The notes beneath the pieces are model-generated. The model was not told the DNA's origin, made no database searches, and worked only from the letters and a program-made list of their open reading frames with translations. From the NCBI GenBank assembly GCA_965153455.1, contig OZ234501.1, forward strand, positions 11,284,001 through 11,348,000: a DNA stretch of 64,000 nt, given 5' to 3'. Below are positions 35,933 through 46,699 of the stretch, piece by piece. Position 1 is the stretch's first letter. Each line of letters opens with the position of its first letter. A program made the position numbers and the translations under genes. The stretch comes from Sphagnum compactum (Eukaryota > Bryophyta > Sphagnopsida > Sphagnales).

Positions 35933-36036
35933 AGATCACCAGACCATGGCTGCTCACAAATGGCAATAACAGAGTTCCAAATACGACAACGCAATTTCCC
36001 CTTTTGAATGCTGTTTGTGAGAGGAGAGGAGAGGAC

Positions 36037-36183
36037 ATGGCGACTGCATGGTGCTCCCCAAGTGCACATCCAAGGACACACAAGAGCAGCAACAAGGAGG
36101 AGGAGGAAGATGACGACGACGCGGCAGTGCAGCAGCTTCACGACTGTGCTGTTCTCTACAAAAGCTTGGAGGTGTTTATCTAA
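36037..36183 (+). CDS. Possible short protein, 48 residues, unrecognised
   Basis: The ATG at 36037 (GACATGGCG, strong plant context) opens a frame with an acidic stretch (EEEEDDDD, about residues 21-28) and then AAVQQLHDCAVLYKSLEV before the stop. It lies 105 bp after a TATAAATA and just before telo-box words. A donor-like GGAG|GTGTTT inside codon 45 could splice to an unknown exon. Downstream to 39.9 kb no convincing exon was found. It may be a small gene, the first exon of a larger one, or a leader ORF of a non-coding RNA. Confidence 0.3.
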   Translation: MATAWCSPSAHPRTHKSSNKEEEEDDDDAAVQQLHDCAVLYKSLEVFI

Positions 36184-37870
36184 CCCTAAAACAAAACCCT
36201 AAAATCCCAAACCTCCTTACCTCACTCTCTTCTGAATTCATGAAGCAGCCCAAGCACTCACTCACTTACTCAGTCACCCACTCGTTTGTTTGTTTTTCTT
36301 TTGTTGTTAAGGTGTCATTGAATGTTTTTTTTCTGTTGGAGGATGACAAGAGCAAGCTTTTTGTCCAGTTCTCCGGTTTGTAACTTGATGTATATCTTTT
36401 TGCAGTTGGGACCCTCAGTTTTTCTTCACATTTTAGATACCTGATCCAACATCACCTGGGTTTGTTGTTTTTGAGAACACACCTGCATGCAGCAAAAAGG
36501 ATCCAAACTTGCCACCTCTTCTTCCCAAGGCAGCAATGTGCCCTAATCCATTCCACTTTGCCCGGGTTTTTTCCTGACAGATTATTAGGTTTTAGGATGC
36601 GTCTGATCTGAGCTAATGATGGATGGGTGCAGGATTGCTTGGTAAACACTGATAGGAACTGGAAAGCTTGCCAAGCAGGTGGCTTATACGTCAACCATCA
36701 TCCCTTCTTTCCTTTTCCCTGCAAACATATGTGCACAGTCCTTGACTAAGAAGAATATGGGCTAACTCCTTACCATAAGGCTCCTTACCATAAGGGATGA
36801 CCGCTTATCAGAACTCAACATGAACCAAGATGAACATTGAAGGCCTGGAGATGTTATAGGTGTGGAGGACAAAATCCAGTTTCCTAAAAGACCTAGACCC
36901 CATGGAATTGTGATGTTTTCCTTGTCTGCAACCAACTGATTTTGGAGTTAAAAGTAATGCACAACACTCCAGGGGCTGATGGGTGATTTATGTGTGTTGG
37001 GGTTAGCAGAAGTGAAAGCATTGAAGGCATGTTATCAAGCCCAGGCTGCCCAGAAGCAACTCCCACCACAGATCAAGAGATGAACCATAAGATACATGCA
37101 CTGGACAATGTACTCAATGATTTCCATTAGGGTATTATTCCATTGAGAATTTCCAGTAGCAAGCAGCAGATAACAAAACACCTGAATCACTGAGGGATGC
37201 AAAACCTGAAGCCCTTTTATGTCTTGGATATGATTGACTTCAGCAATAGTTCTTGCTTCTCAATGAGCAGGAAATTTCTACCCCAGTAGTCAGTGGTGAG
37301 TTTAGGCCAGGAATCCAGTGAGTGACCTTCAGGGCAAACCCTATAAAGCCTGCTCTAGTAGCTATTGAGATACTTGCTCTTATGGTGGAGGGAGATATCA
37401 AACATTGGGAAAACTTCAGTAGTAATAGCATAGCAAAACCCAGAACCCTTCAGAAATGAATTTAACAACAGAAGTCCTTCAGAAGAAGGATAGGTGTGTT
37501 GGACAACCTAGATTATACTAAAGGCTTTTCTCAAACAAGAAGCTTCAATTTGGAAGTTCACAATATGATGAGCTTCTCAAGAGGATTTTGTAGATCTGGC
37601 CAGTGAAATAACAAAAGAAAACAGTTGACTCTAAGGTCACTGGTGCAAGCATGACCATGATTATGAACCTCTTCCCTTGGAACCACCAAGGGTACTATTA
37701 GCCTTCTTATTTAAGCAGGCTTTCTGTACCTCTTTGTGAGGCTGTTATGTTTGCAGCTTGCCCCTTCCAGGAATAGTTTTCATCCTGTGATGCATAGTTT
37801 CAGAGTTCACATAAGATGTAATGTTTCCATCCTGGCACTAGGTGGCACACAGAATCGGACCTTTTGGGAG
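36184..37870. other. Non-coding DNA downstream of the short frame
   Basis: No frame of more than about 80 codons and no domain. Base composition is less AT-rich than the intergenic blocks further right, so it could be transcribed, but no exon can be supported. Confidence 0.4.
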
Positions 37871-37880
37871 ATATGAGAAT

Positions 37881-38270
37881 AGTCTGGTTCACACAGAACC
37901 CAAAGAATTCACATCATAATCTTTACGTTACATGTTATTGTACATGTGGGCAGGGGCATGATTTGGAGAATGTTGGATGCTGTATGATATAGTCTGTTTC
38001 ATACAGAACCCAAAGAATTCACAGCAGTATCTCTACTGTTACATGTTATTGTACCTGTGGGTGGGCATGATTTGGAGAATGCTGGATGCTGTATGATAAT
38101 AGTCTGGTTTGTACAGAACCCAAAGAATTCACATCATGATCTTTACTGTTACATGTTATTGTACATGTGGGCAGGGGCATGAATTGGAGAATGCTGGATG
38201 CTGTATGATAATAGTAGTCTGGTTCATACAGAACCCAAAGATTTCATAGCATGATCTTTACTTTTGAGTA
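37881..38270 (+). repeat. Tandem repeat, about 110-bp unit, 3 full copies plus a partial
   Basis: Each unit starts AGTCTGGTTCA-CAGAACCC, then AAAGAATTCACA, TTACATGTTATTGTAC, GGCATGA and TGCTGGATGCTGTATGAT. Units begin at 37881, 37991, 38101 and 38216. The copies differ by only a few substitutions and small indels, so the array is fairly young. It is non-coding. Confidence 0.9.
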
Positions 38271-39317
38271 CGGGATGATTGCAGGTAGCTGTCCATGTGT
38301 GTGATTTGCCCATCCTAATTGTGAAGGTAGGTGGAATGTGACTTGCAAATAATGGCAACCTTGTCAGCATTCTGGGCATTCTGTTTTCAACTTCCATTCA
38401 GAAAGTCTACTTGCATTCCACAATTGCAATATCAACAAAGGAGTGCACAAGTAGACATTGATCATTGGTATCACTGAGATCAACATACTATCTGAATTGC
38501 CCCGCAATATAGGCAATCCTTTGAGCACATAACCAGGTTCATTAAGAATCAGACAGCCAGACATGAAATGCCAGATCAATGAGGTGATCAGTGATCTTGA
38601 AATAGTACTACACACTCCACAATCAGATCACACACTCATGGAGTCCATGAAGCTAGTGAGGTGCTCATGACCAACATTCCAAACCTCTTTGTCAGCATTC
38701 TTAGACTCAAGAAAGACCTATGCTAGCAACATAATTACATTAACCCTGTGTGTCTACTGCTCTCAAAACAACACAACTCCTCAGATGATGGATGCACTTT
38801 TCTCTCAGTCAATTACCCTTCAAATTGAATTTGAGAATTTGGAATCCTTTCTTTGTTTGTGTTTTTGTAGGATATTGTTGCAGCAAGGCATCAAGTTCCT
38901 GAAGTCTTCAGTTTTGGTTTTGTTTCTGTATTGTTCATGCTGGTCATCTCAGGCCAAGAGCTGTCAGACATTTGTATTCCAGAACCCATCAGTTCAGTCT
39001 CAGGGTAGAATCTCTAAAACCACTGACAGTTTCTTCTTCTGCAGAGAAAAATGCTTCTTTGTGCTGTTGTTTGGAGAATTTATCTGGGGATGCTATAGGA
39101 GCCTAATATGCTGGGGACGGAAGGTTTGCAAGAATGGATGATTGAAATAAACAGAGGTTCGTGAGATATATGTGATGTTGAAGTGCTTATGTCTTGATGT
39201 GTGTCCTCTGGTGTCCTCTGTGCTCTGGTACTTGAACGTCAATATTCTTCTTTTCCTCTATCCGTTTTAAGTTGAAGAAGAGAGCTCCAATTTTCACATG
39301 CCTTGATGTTTCAAGTG
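38271..39317. other. Non-coding DNA, no gene recognised
   Basis: A 150-codon plus-strand frame at 38689-39141 is mostly hydrophobic and cysteine-rich without a family signature. Stops in related frames and no splice partners make it a weak candidate, so I leave it unassigned. Confidence 0.4.
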
Positions 39318-39675
39318 ATGCAAGGTGCATCAAGGTGCATCAAGGCATGTGTAACATCAAAGGTGCATAAGCCGGATGAGCAACGCTTTTATGCTGCTGC
39401 TGGTTTTCAGGAGGATTTTTGTACAGTCAAAGCAAAGCTATCACTTGACCAATGTGAAGAAGCAACATGGATTACAATAAACAAAGGAGCAACTCTCGCC
39501 AATGCAAAGGTGCATCAAGGTGCATGCAACATCAAAGGTGCAGAAGCCAAACAAGATTTTGCTTTTCTGCTGCTGGAGGATTTTTGCACAGTCAAAGCAA
39601 AGCTATTGCTTGACCGATGTGAAGAAGCAAAATGGATTGCAACAAACAAAGGAGCTCGATTCTTGCCAACATTAT
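39318..39675 (+). repeat. Direct tandem duplication, about 175-bp unit
   Basis: The order GATGCAAGGTGCATCAAGG, ACATCAAAGGTGCA, TTTTGC(T)GCTGCTGG, GAGGATTTTTG, CAGTCAAAGCAAAGCTAT, GACCAATGTGAAGAAGCAA and ACAAAGGAGC is found twice. The ACATCAAAGG landmarks are at 39354 and 39529. The plus-strand frame at 39303-39677 spans both copies and stays open, but shows no known domain. Confidence 0.85.
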
Positions 39676-39960
39676 GAGCTTTTGCTTCAGGAAAGATTGA
39701 TAATGCATGATGACTTCTGAGGTTTGGTTCACAGAAAGAAATTACTTAGCTACCTCTTGATCAACCTGTAGTGTCTCAAACCTTTTCCATGCTGCTCCTC
39801 TTCTTTCACTGCAGAAAGAACTCCATACACATCACAACTTCCACAGTTCTATACTCAGGTACCCAGATGCTCGATATGTCTCACCAGAAGGACCAACGGA
39901 AGCTGAGGCATCTGGTTGCAAACCCTTGGACAACAGAACAACAAACTCTTGGAAAACACT

Positions 39961-40548
39961 TCACACAGACTCACTTCGTGCAGGTTTGGAAGAAGAGACA
40001 GGAGGAAAAGAGGCTGCTTGAGGATTTGGCTCCCACTCATTGGTGGCTGGATTCCCCCCCCTCCTCTTTTGGTGGATTCCTGCTGCTTCTCCTGCTGCTG
40101 ACTCTTGCTGATCCTCAGAAGACAGATGGAATGGAGGTGTTTCTGGTGGATCTAATAGGATGAAGGCTGTGCCAGTGGCGTGATGCAATTTCTCCTCAGA
40201 AGCAGCAAAATTATTGCAGTATTTGGTCTCCACGTATTCCTCTTCCACCACAATCACCGAAGACCCATCTACTGGCAATTTCACAGATGCTGTGTCTTGT
40301 AGACCCTGGAATCGTAGAAACTCAGGTGAATGCAAGGAGGGGGGATTTTCAGACTCTTGGACAGCAGCAGCTAACTGTTGGGCTTCACTACGTGCTGGCT
40401 TCAATGGTCTCTTAGGCAAGAGAGCTTCCAGCTTTTGGCGCACTGCTTCTGTTCTGTTCTCTTGCTCTTCTGCTGACAGATCCAGCTGCTCCTCACTCCT
40501 GCTCGGCTTTTCTAAGACCCTTGCTCCTCCGGCTGATGAATCTGCCAT
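39961..40548 (-). CDS. Small plant protein with three KPxRSE motifs
   Basis: An intronless frame of 195 residues runs from the ATG at 40546-40548 to a stop at 39961-39963. The longer frame starting at 40602 uses TTG and is not adopted. The motif K-P-[SA]-R-S-E occurs three times: residues 14-19, 50-55 and, near the C-terminus, 188-193. Between them lie an Ala/Glu-rich region with a likely helix (EAVRQKLEALLPKRP), a conserved-looking HHATGTAFILLD (122-133) and GGNPATNEWEP (164-174). From memory this motif layout resembles a small plant-specific family that includes Arabidopsis MEE59; this is not verified. The protein is hydrophilic, with no signal peptide or membrane segment. It is divergently transcribed from the methyltransferase gene, with 386 bp between start codons. 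Confidence 0.75.
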   Translation of the reverse strand: MADSSAGGARVLEKPSRSEEQLDLSAEEQENRTEAVRQKLEALLPKRPLKPARSEAQQLAAAVQESENPPSLHSPEFLRFQGLQDTASVKLPVDGSSVIVVEEEYVETKYCNNFAASEEKLHHATGTAFILLDPPETPPFHLSSEDQQESAAGEAAGIHQKRRGGNPATNEWEPNPQAASFPPVSSSKPARSESV

Positions 40549-40934
40549 CCTGGGAACCAAGGCACCACCCTCACCCACACCCAAATCCAATCCAAAACCC
40601 AACTCTCTCTCCTTTCTCTATGCTCCCGCAAAGTTTTATATTGAAATCTTTGCGACCCAAAACCGGAAGCTTGACTAAAACTCGGAGAATCTCAGACACC
40701 TACAAATCCTTGATAGGAATTTGCAACAACAAGAAATTTCTCCGTGAACTCCAGGTTTGTTCCTGAAGACACGTACCCTATCTAGCAAGGAAGAAGATCC
40801 CCACGAATACAGGATGTTAGAGCAGAAGAAGAGTACACGTGTGGAGGGAGGGAGGGCATTCGAAGATGTACTCATCTTTGCTTAGGGTTTAGGGTTTTGT
40901 GTGTTGCGCTTGCTGTAAGTAGCTATGTTCAACA
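40549..40934. promoter_or_regulatory. Shared divergent promoter with telo-box
   Basis: This 386-bp gap separates the start codons of two genes transcribed away from each other. A double telo-box, TTAGGGTTTAGGGTTTTG, lies at 40882-40899. Such elements are frequent in plant promoters of housekeeping genes. No clear TATA box is seen on either strand, which fits a bidirectional TATA-less promoter. An ATG at 40925 precedes the methyltransferase start and opens a different frame that overlaps it. Confidence 0.55.
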
Positions 40935-42861
40935 ATGGCAGGGAGAAGGAAGAAAGACAAGTCAGTGCTGCTGCCATTGCCTCCTCACCAGGAGCAGCAG
41001 CAACCATCTCAGAAGGCTAATAATCAGAGCCAGGGAGGAGAGACCAAGAAAGCAAATCCTTTTCTGCGATCATGGGTATGGAAGAGAGAACACAGGTAGG
41101 TGGTAGCTGCACTTCCCATCTCTTCCCAGACTAGGTACCCTCCTCCCTTGTCGTTCCAGTGGGTTGATTTTTTTTCTTCCTCCTCCTAAACCCTAAGCTG
41201 TAAAACCTGCATAAAAATGAGGTTTCTATCAATTTCCCATCCATCTCCTGGTTTTTCTTGAGTACCTGAACCCTAAACCCTGAGCTCTCTCTCACATGCA
41301 TGCTGGAGAAACCTACCCACCAATCCTTGATTTTCATGATATCAATAGATACTCATCTAGTTGCATTCAGTTTCTACATTCAAAGAATCTAACTCTTATG
41401 GCTCTCTAGATTATACAAAAGCAAATGTGATAGGTACATTGTGCACCCATGAAGTATGGGCAAGTGGAATTCAATGCTTCTGACTGCATATTGAGTAGAG
41501 GGAGCTTTCAGATATACAAACATCATCATCGGTTTATCCATAGGATTTGGCTAGATTAAGCCCTTCCCCTTGGCTTGCTTGTTAAATAAACACCTCTGAG
41601 CTTTAGTCGGAATGTTGTCATTCAGCAAAGAATGAAGCTTTGTTGTGTCAATTGCTTTCAGACAAGACTGATTATTGATGAATATTGCATCTTGGTTTTA
41701 TTTCTGAGCAGGCCAGCTGTGGATCGTTTCAAAAAACCATACCTTCATAATATTACTACTGCAGGAGGCAGCCCTAGGACTTTAGTGATTCACCAAGCTC
41801 CTTTCTCAACAGCTGGATTTGCTTCAACAGGCAGGTGACTACCAAATAAGCCGTTTCCAATGCATACACAGTTTCAGACTGTTTGTTTGCAGTCTTATAG
41901 GATGTGTTTGTTTTATGTAAACCCTTTTGTTGACCAACCCATGTTGCATTTTGAGTGAGACTTGTTGGGTGTTACAGTATGGGACAGTGCCATAGTGTTG
42001 GCCAAGTATATGGAGCGTTGGCCCGAAAAGGTGGTGGGGAAGAGGTGCATTGAGCTAGGATCAGGCTGTGGTCTGGCAGGTGGGCAGTAACAATATCACC
42101 CATACCAGTAAATAGACACATTTTTCAAGCAAAAAAGATGGGATTTCTGATTTTCCTCAGTGTGCCAATTTCTTCCCAAAATGAGCTATGAACTTTGACT
42201 ACGAAGAATAGGTCCCCTTACAGATCCTGAAGGTCATGACCTGAATTCTTTAAGGGTTAGATTCAGGTCCTGAAGGGGTTGGAATTCTCAACTATTGTAC
42301 TGACCAGTATTTTCAGAGAATGCTGCTGTTAGAACACAGTAAAATTGTTTCTCTTAGCTGTTGGAAGTGACACCACACCGACAACAGAATATTCTTTGCA
42401 GTGTAGGTTCACACCCTAAAGAAGGAATTCTATTTGCAGGAATTACAGCAGCCTGCCTTGGTGCAGAGAAGGTTTTCCTCACCGACTTCATGGAGAATCT
42501 CCCTCTTCTTGAGCAGAACTGTGTGGCTAACAGGGTTATGGAGGTCACAACCACCATGCCCTTGGTCTGGGGCAGGGAGGTGCCATCAGAGATAGGTGAT
42601 ATTGATGTTATTCTGGCTACTGATATTATGTACTATGATGATGCTGTGAAGCCACTTTTAGCCACATTGCATGCTCTTTCAGGACACAACCCCCTCATTT
42701 TGTTTGCTTATGGGCGGAACCGACAAGCAGAAGAAACCTTCATGAGAGCTTTGGAAAGATCAAACTTCTGTATGAAGCGGATCAAGGAGGAAGAACTGGA
42801 TGATGTTTACCAATGTGTTGACGTTGATGTCTTTGAGCTCCGACTCGTGGGACGCCACTAG
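40935..42861 (+). CDS. METTL21-type lysine methyltransferase (Methyltransf_16)
   Basis: Four exons, 40935-41095, 41712-41830, 41978-42079 and 42440-42861, encode 267 residues. Residues 1-53 are basic and Gln-rich without a domain. From about 54 the conserved part begins: TVWDSAIVLAKYMERWPEK (93-111), SAM-binding motif I CIELGSGCGLAGI (117-129), LTDFMENLPLLEQN (motif II acidic loop), ILATDIMYYDDAV (the (D/E)xxY-like post-II motif), and a C-terminal ILFAYGRNRQ strand. This is the seven-beta-strand METTL21/FAM86 group that methylates lysine of non-histone proteins; the substrate here is unknown. Introns 1 and 3 are GT-AG. Intron 2 (41831-41977) fits only as GC-AG: the nearby GT at 41835 would put the WDSA motif out of frame. 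The start at 40935 is the first ATG in frame; another ATG ten bases upstream is out of frame. Confidence 0.88.
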
Positions 42862-43737
42862 CATGCTACATTAAGGTTCTGTTCACTTGTCAGAGCTCCA
42901 AAACATCCAATTTTCATTTTGAAGATAATTAGTGCACACGCCAATCTTTCCACTCTTTTACTGCCACCTTGTAGATGTTGACACCCTTCCCATCTGTTGT
43001 GGGAAACGTAAACCTTAAGCCCACCATGGTCACTTGCATATCTCTTGAGGACACGAAGCCCTAGGTTTCAACAGCTATGTATGCCTGGTTGAGCTGCAAG
43101 TCATGCCCATGGTTGGGTTGGCTATTATAAGGAAAATTTAACAAGCATCAGGTGGGGGATTTGAACTTATACAACCCCTTGCAAGGTGCCCATGAACTTA
43201 TGTGATATACTCGATACTGGTTCTGGAAGAACGCAAGTAGTGAGAGTTGGCTTACTGGAACTGCTTTGGAAATCCGATGTCCTTGCAAAGGATTAGCACT
43301 CATAGGTAAAGCTAGAATGAAATGAAGCTTATGTCCAAACGATTGTTGCAGTTTGAATGATGATACTAATGAACTTTTCTGATCATCTATGTCTCTTGCT
43401 TGCCAGCTGACATCGTGAATGTCTTTCTGTTACTTCTGGAAATATGAGAAAACCTGAACTTGACTACATTTGTATCATTTATTATTGTGCTAAGTTTTGA
43501 GCAAATCATACTCGTCTGTATAACTGTTGTGAGCTAGTGAATTTGGTGCAGAGTACTGATAGCCAGTCACAACTGTTCATGAGGAAGGTGCTGGTTTGAT
43601 GCCTTGTGAGTGCCACCGATGTAGAGTGACGAGGAGGGATGTAAATTCGTTACTGCACAGAGGCTGTTTAGCAACACCCAATTCTAAAGCTTTTCTCAAG
43701 GTTAAGAGTTAAGACAGCACTCATTCTTGTCACTGGT
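42862..43737. other. Methyltransferase 3' region and intergenic DNA
   Basis: The first few hundred bases are probably the 3' untranslated region. No gene or repeat is recognised further right. Confidence 0.4.
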
Positions 43738-43985
43738 TTCACGTTCTACCACAATGGCTATATTCAGAGTGTTTTTATGGAGTTTTTTCTGGCAATGCCC
43801 GTATTGGGTCCAACAGGGTAATCTCCCAATAGCTAGTTAAGGGGGAGAGGGTTTACGGTTTAGGGTTTTGTGTTCTACCAGAATGGGCTATATTCAGAGT
43901 GTTTTTGTGGAGTTTTCTTTGGCAATGTGCATATTGGGTCCAACAAGACAATCTTTGCAATAGCTAGTTAAGGGGAAGAAGTTCA
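43738..43985 (+). repeat. Direct duplication, about 128-bp unit
   Basis: TTCTACCA(C/G)AATGG, GCTATATTCAGAGTGTTTTT, GGAGTTTT, TATTGGGTCCAACA and AATAGCTAGTTAAGGGG appear twice in the same order, with landmarks at 43744 and 43872. A telo-box-like GGTTTAGGGTTTTG lies between the copies. Confidence 0.85.
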
Positions 43986-46699
43986 ATGTAGAGAAATGGT
44001 CACAACAGATTACCTTGTACACGCAGCAAATTTCTTTGAGCAAATTCTATAGCCTGACTCTGAATTTGAGCCTGAATATTAGCATCATTAGATAGTTTTG
44101 GGGAAACAAAATCATAACATAAATGCACAAAAATATATTCAATTTTTTTGGGAAGTTTTATTAAGAAATCATCATGCCTTTCATTGAGTTTATGATAAGT
44201 TAAATGCAAAGTTTAAAGAATTAAAAATAAACAAAAGTAAGTCACAAGTATGTTTAAAACTAGTTGTTGAAGATTGTGTACAAATCTATATAGATTACAT
44301 TAAAACTTTGATAAATTATGATTATATATTAAGGAAGGCATTTTGTTTGTTTCGTTACATTGAGATCTACCAAATCATGGGGTTCCCATATGTATTACTA
44401 GTACCATTGGAAAGTCTTTGATGAGCACAAGGTGATTTCAACTTGCAATGCAAGAGTGATTAAGTTCACACTATTTTCATCACTTAATTTCAATCAAACT
44501 AAAAATTAAAAATCTAAGAAAATTGCCCCAATTCACTCTCAAAAAGCCATTGATGAGCAAAAGTAATTGAATTTTGTGTATTTTCATCACTAAAAAATCA
44601 CTTAAAATCACATCCTACTATTTAGGAAGGTTGTTTGTTTGTTTTTTTCACGTTAAGATCTCCCAAACCACATGGCCTTTGGTTTTGTTCTTGGTACCAT
44701 TGGAAAGCACTTGATAAGTAGGGGTGCAATAGGGTGATTTTATGAATTTTAAACCTACAACATGGGAATTCCTAAAATTTTGGGATTGTTCAAATCACTA
44801 AAAATTCAATAAAATAAAATTTAAAGAAAAAGAAAATTGGAGTGTGTGCTTGGTATTATTGGAAAATTCTCCATGAGTATGAGTACCAGGATTGTTTCAT
44901 AATTTTAACCTATGGTGTGAAATTTGATTAATTTTATTCATTGAAAGTTGAATACTAAGAAAATTGTTTTAATTAAGGGAAATTGGATTTCACACAAATG
45001 TATATACACAATAAAACTATGTTACAATATGTGTGAATAGTAGCGTGTGAATAGTTATGATTGTATTATGTTAAAAGTGCATACTTTAGGGTTAATATAT
45101 TTTTAGGGCTCTGTCACCTTCAAAGTACCGTAAATCTAATTAAAGTTGTACTCTGATATACTTAAAACCTATTTTGCAAGATCAAAACTTCAATTTTAAA
45201 ATCTAGAAACATTTGTTTCCTCAATATAATTATAATAAAATACAAGAAAATCCTAATACTAATCATTGGAATTTGGACTAAATAATATTTCTAAGAGATC
45301 TATATTGTTAAGGTGTACTTTATGATCAATTTCCATTGATCATGACAAGGATGAAAATTTATATCTACTTTACCTTGCCTTCACCTAGGCCTAAAAAGAT
45401 TCTTCCAAAATCACAAATTTATTTATCTAATAGGTTTTCATTGTTGGAGAGAAATTGTGAACACCTTCCCTTTCAAGTCAAACCATGGTATAATAGGGCC
45501 TCCACCCAACTTCCCCAACATTTTAGTAGGCCCAAGAATAGAATAATCAAGACTTAGGTATTTTTATCTTTGTCGTAACCCTCTATGAATTTATTTTTAA
45601 GTATGCTCCAAACCTAGGGAAGATGCAAAGGACTACAGTCCAAGCAAGTTGATTAGTAGCAAGGGGTTTGAAATTCAAGCCAAGGTAGAAGGGTCCTTAA
45701 CTCATCTACTAATTGCCCGTAACAAGTTGATATTGTGGATGGGGATGGGTTTTGAAGTGGGGGAAGTCAAGAGTAGTTAAGCCTATTGTTATCACTCAAT
45801 TTAAAATGAAAAATGCTTGCATGTTTTGTAATGTTATGGATTGTTTTGGCAAAAATAGACGGAAAGGAAAGGGTCGTTTGGCCCTCTTTCACTTCAAACA
45901 ATATTGACACAATCGTGTAGGAAAATATTTGTTTGTTTTTTAACTAACCAGAGACTTCAATTGTTGAAGGGAGGAATTGATTAAAGGTGCTAGTCATAGG
46001 AGGCAAGTTATCACATGAACTTAAACCTTGAACCTAAAGCCCAAACTTAGGATGATAAAATGTTTTTTTCTTATACACATGCAAATAAAACCCAACAATT
46101 TAACCACAAAATGAATGTAATAACTATCACATTATAAAACAAACTAAGTTTCAAAATTATTGATCTATTTTACAATTGACCAAGTTGAATGACAATAATG
46201 TCCAACCTTCCAAGTATTGCACCTTGCAACAATTTTTTTCCCAAGAAAAACACCAATTAGTATGACAAATCCAATGATTGATTCACAAGCTTTCTAGTGG
46301 CTCCAAATCATAAATTAGGCATGAAAATTTACAAAAAGCTCAAAAGATTACGTAAATACATGTCCCATAAATACAATCATGTAGTTGATCACTAGCTTTC
46401 TTTTTACATGCCATCAAGAGTTACAACTATTATGACCTTGCTTGGAATTTTTCTACCACATTGTTATGATAGGATTCATTTTATTTTACTACAAAATATG
46501 ATTTAATTAATTTTTAAAAATAATAATTTATACATATACAATATACATTGAGATGGAATTTTTTTAGAACAAAATTTAGATACCATTAAGGGAAATATCT
46601 AATTTGAGATCAACATAGTTACATATTGTTGGAATCAATGTTAAACAAAATCAATATTAAAGAAGTTGAACTTGACAAGTAAGTGCATGGTATTCTTTT
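43986..46699. other. AT-rich intergenic DNA with degenerate repeats
   Basis: The words GATCTACCAAA/GATCTCCCAAA and (A/T)CCATTGGAAAG followed by TTGATGAG/TTGATAAG recur near 44369-44420 and 44657-44712, with a weaker third copy near 44850. This suggests a diverged tandem block of roughly 290 bp. No protein gene is supported; the frame at 45336-45557 is unrecognised. Confidence 0.45.

Noticed and set aside
36181-36206. Interstitial telomere array
   Set aside because: Only isolated AAACCCTAA words occur here and elsewhere, which fits promoter telo-boxes rather than telomeric DNA.
37881-38270. CRISPR-like array
   Set aside because: The repeats are directly abutting 110-bp units with no unique spacers, in a plant genome.
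38689-39141. 150-codon plus-strand frame as a membrane protein gene
   Set aside because: It is hydrophobic and Cys-rich but without a family signature, promoter or splice partner; it is not supported enough to list as a gene.
40549-40602. Start of the KPxRSE protein at 40602
   Set aside because: The codon there is TTG. The first ATG is at 40546-40548.
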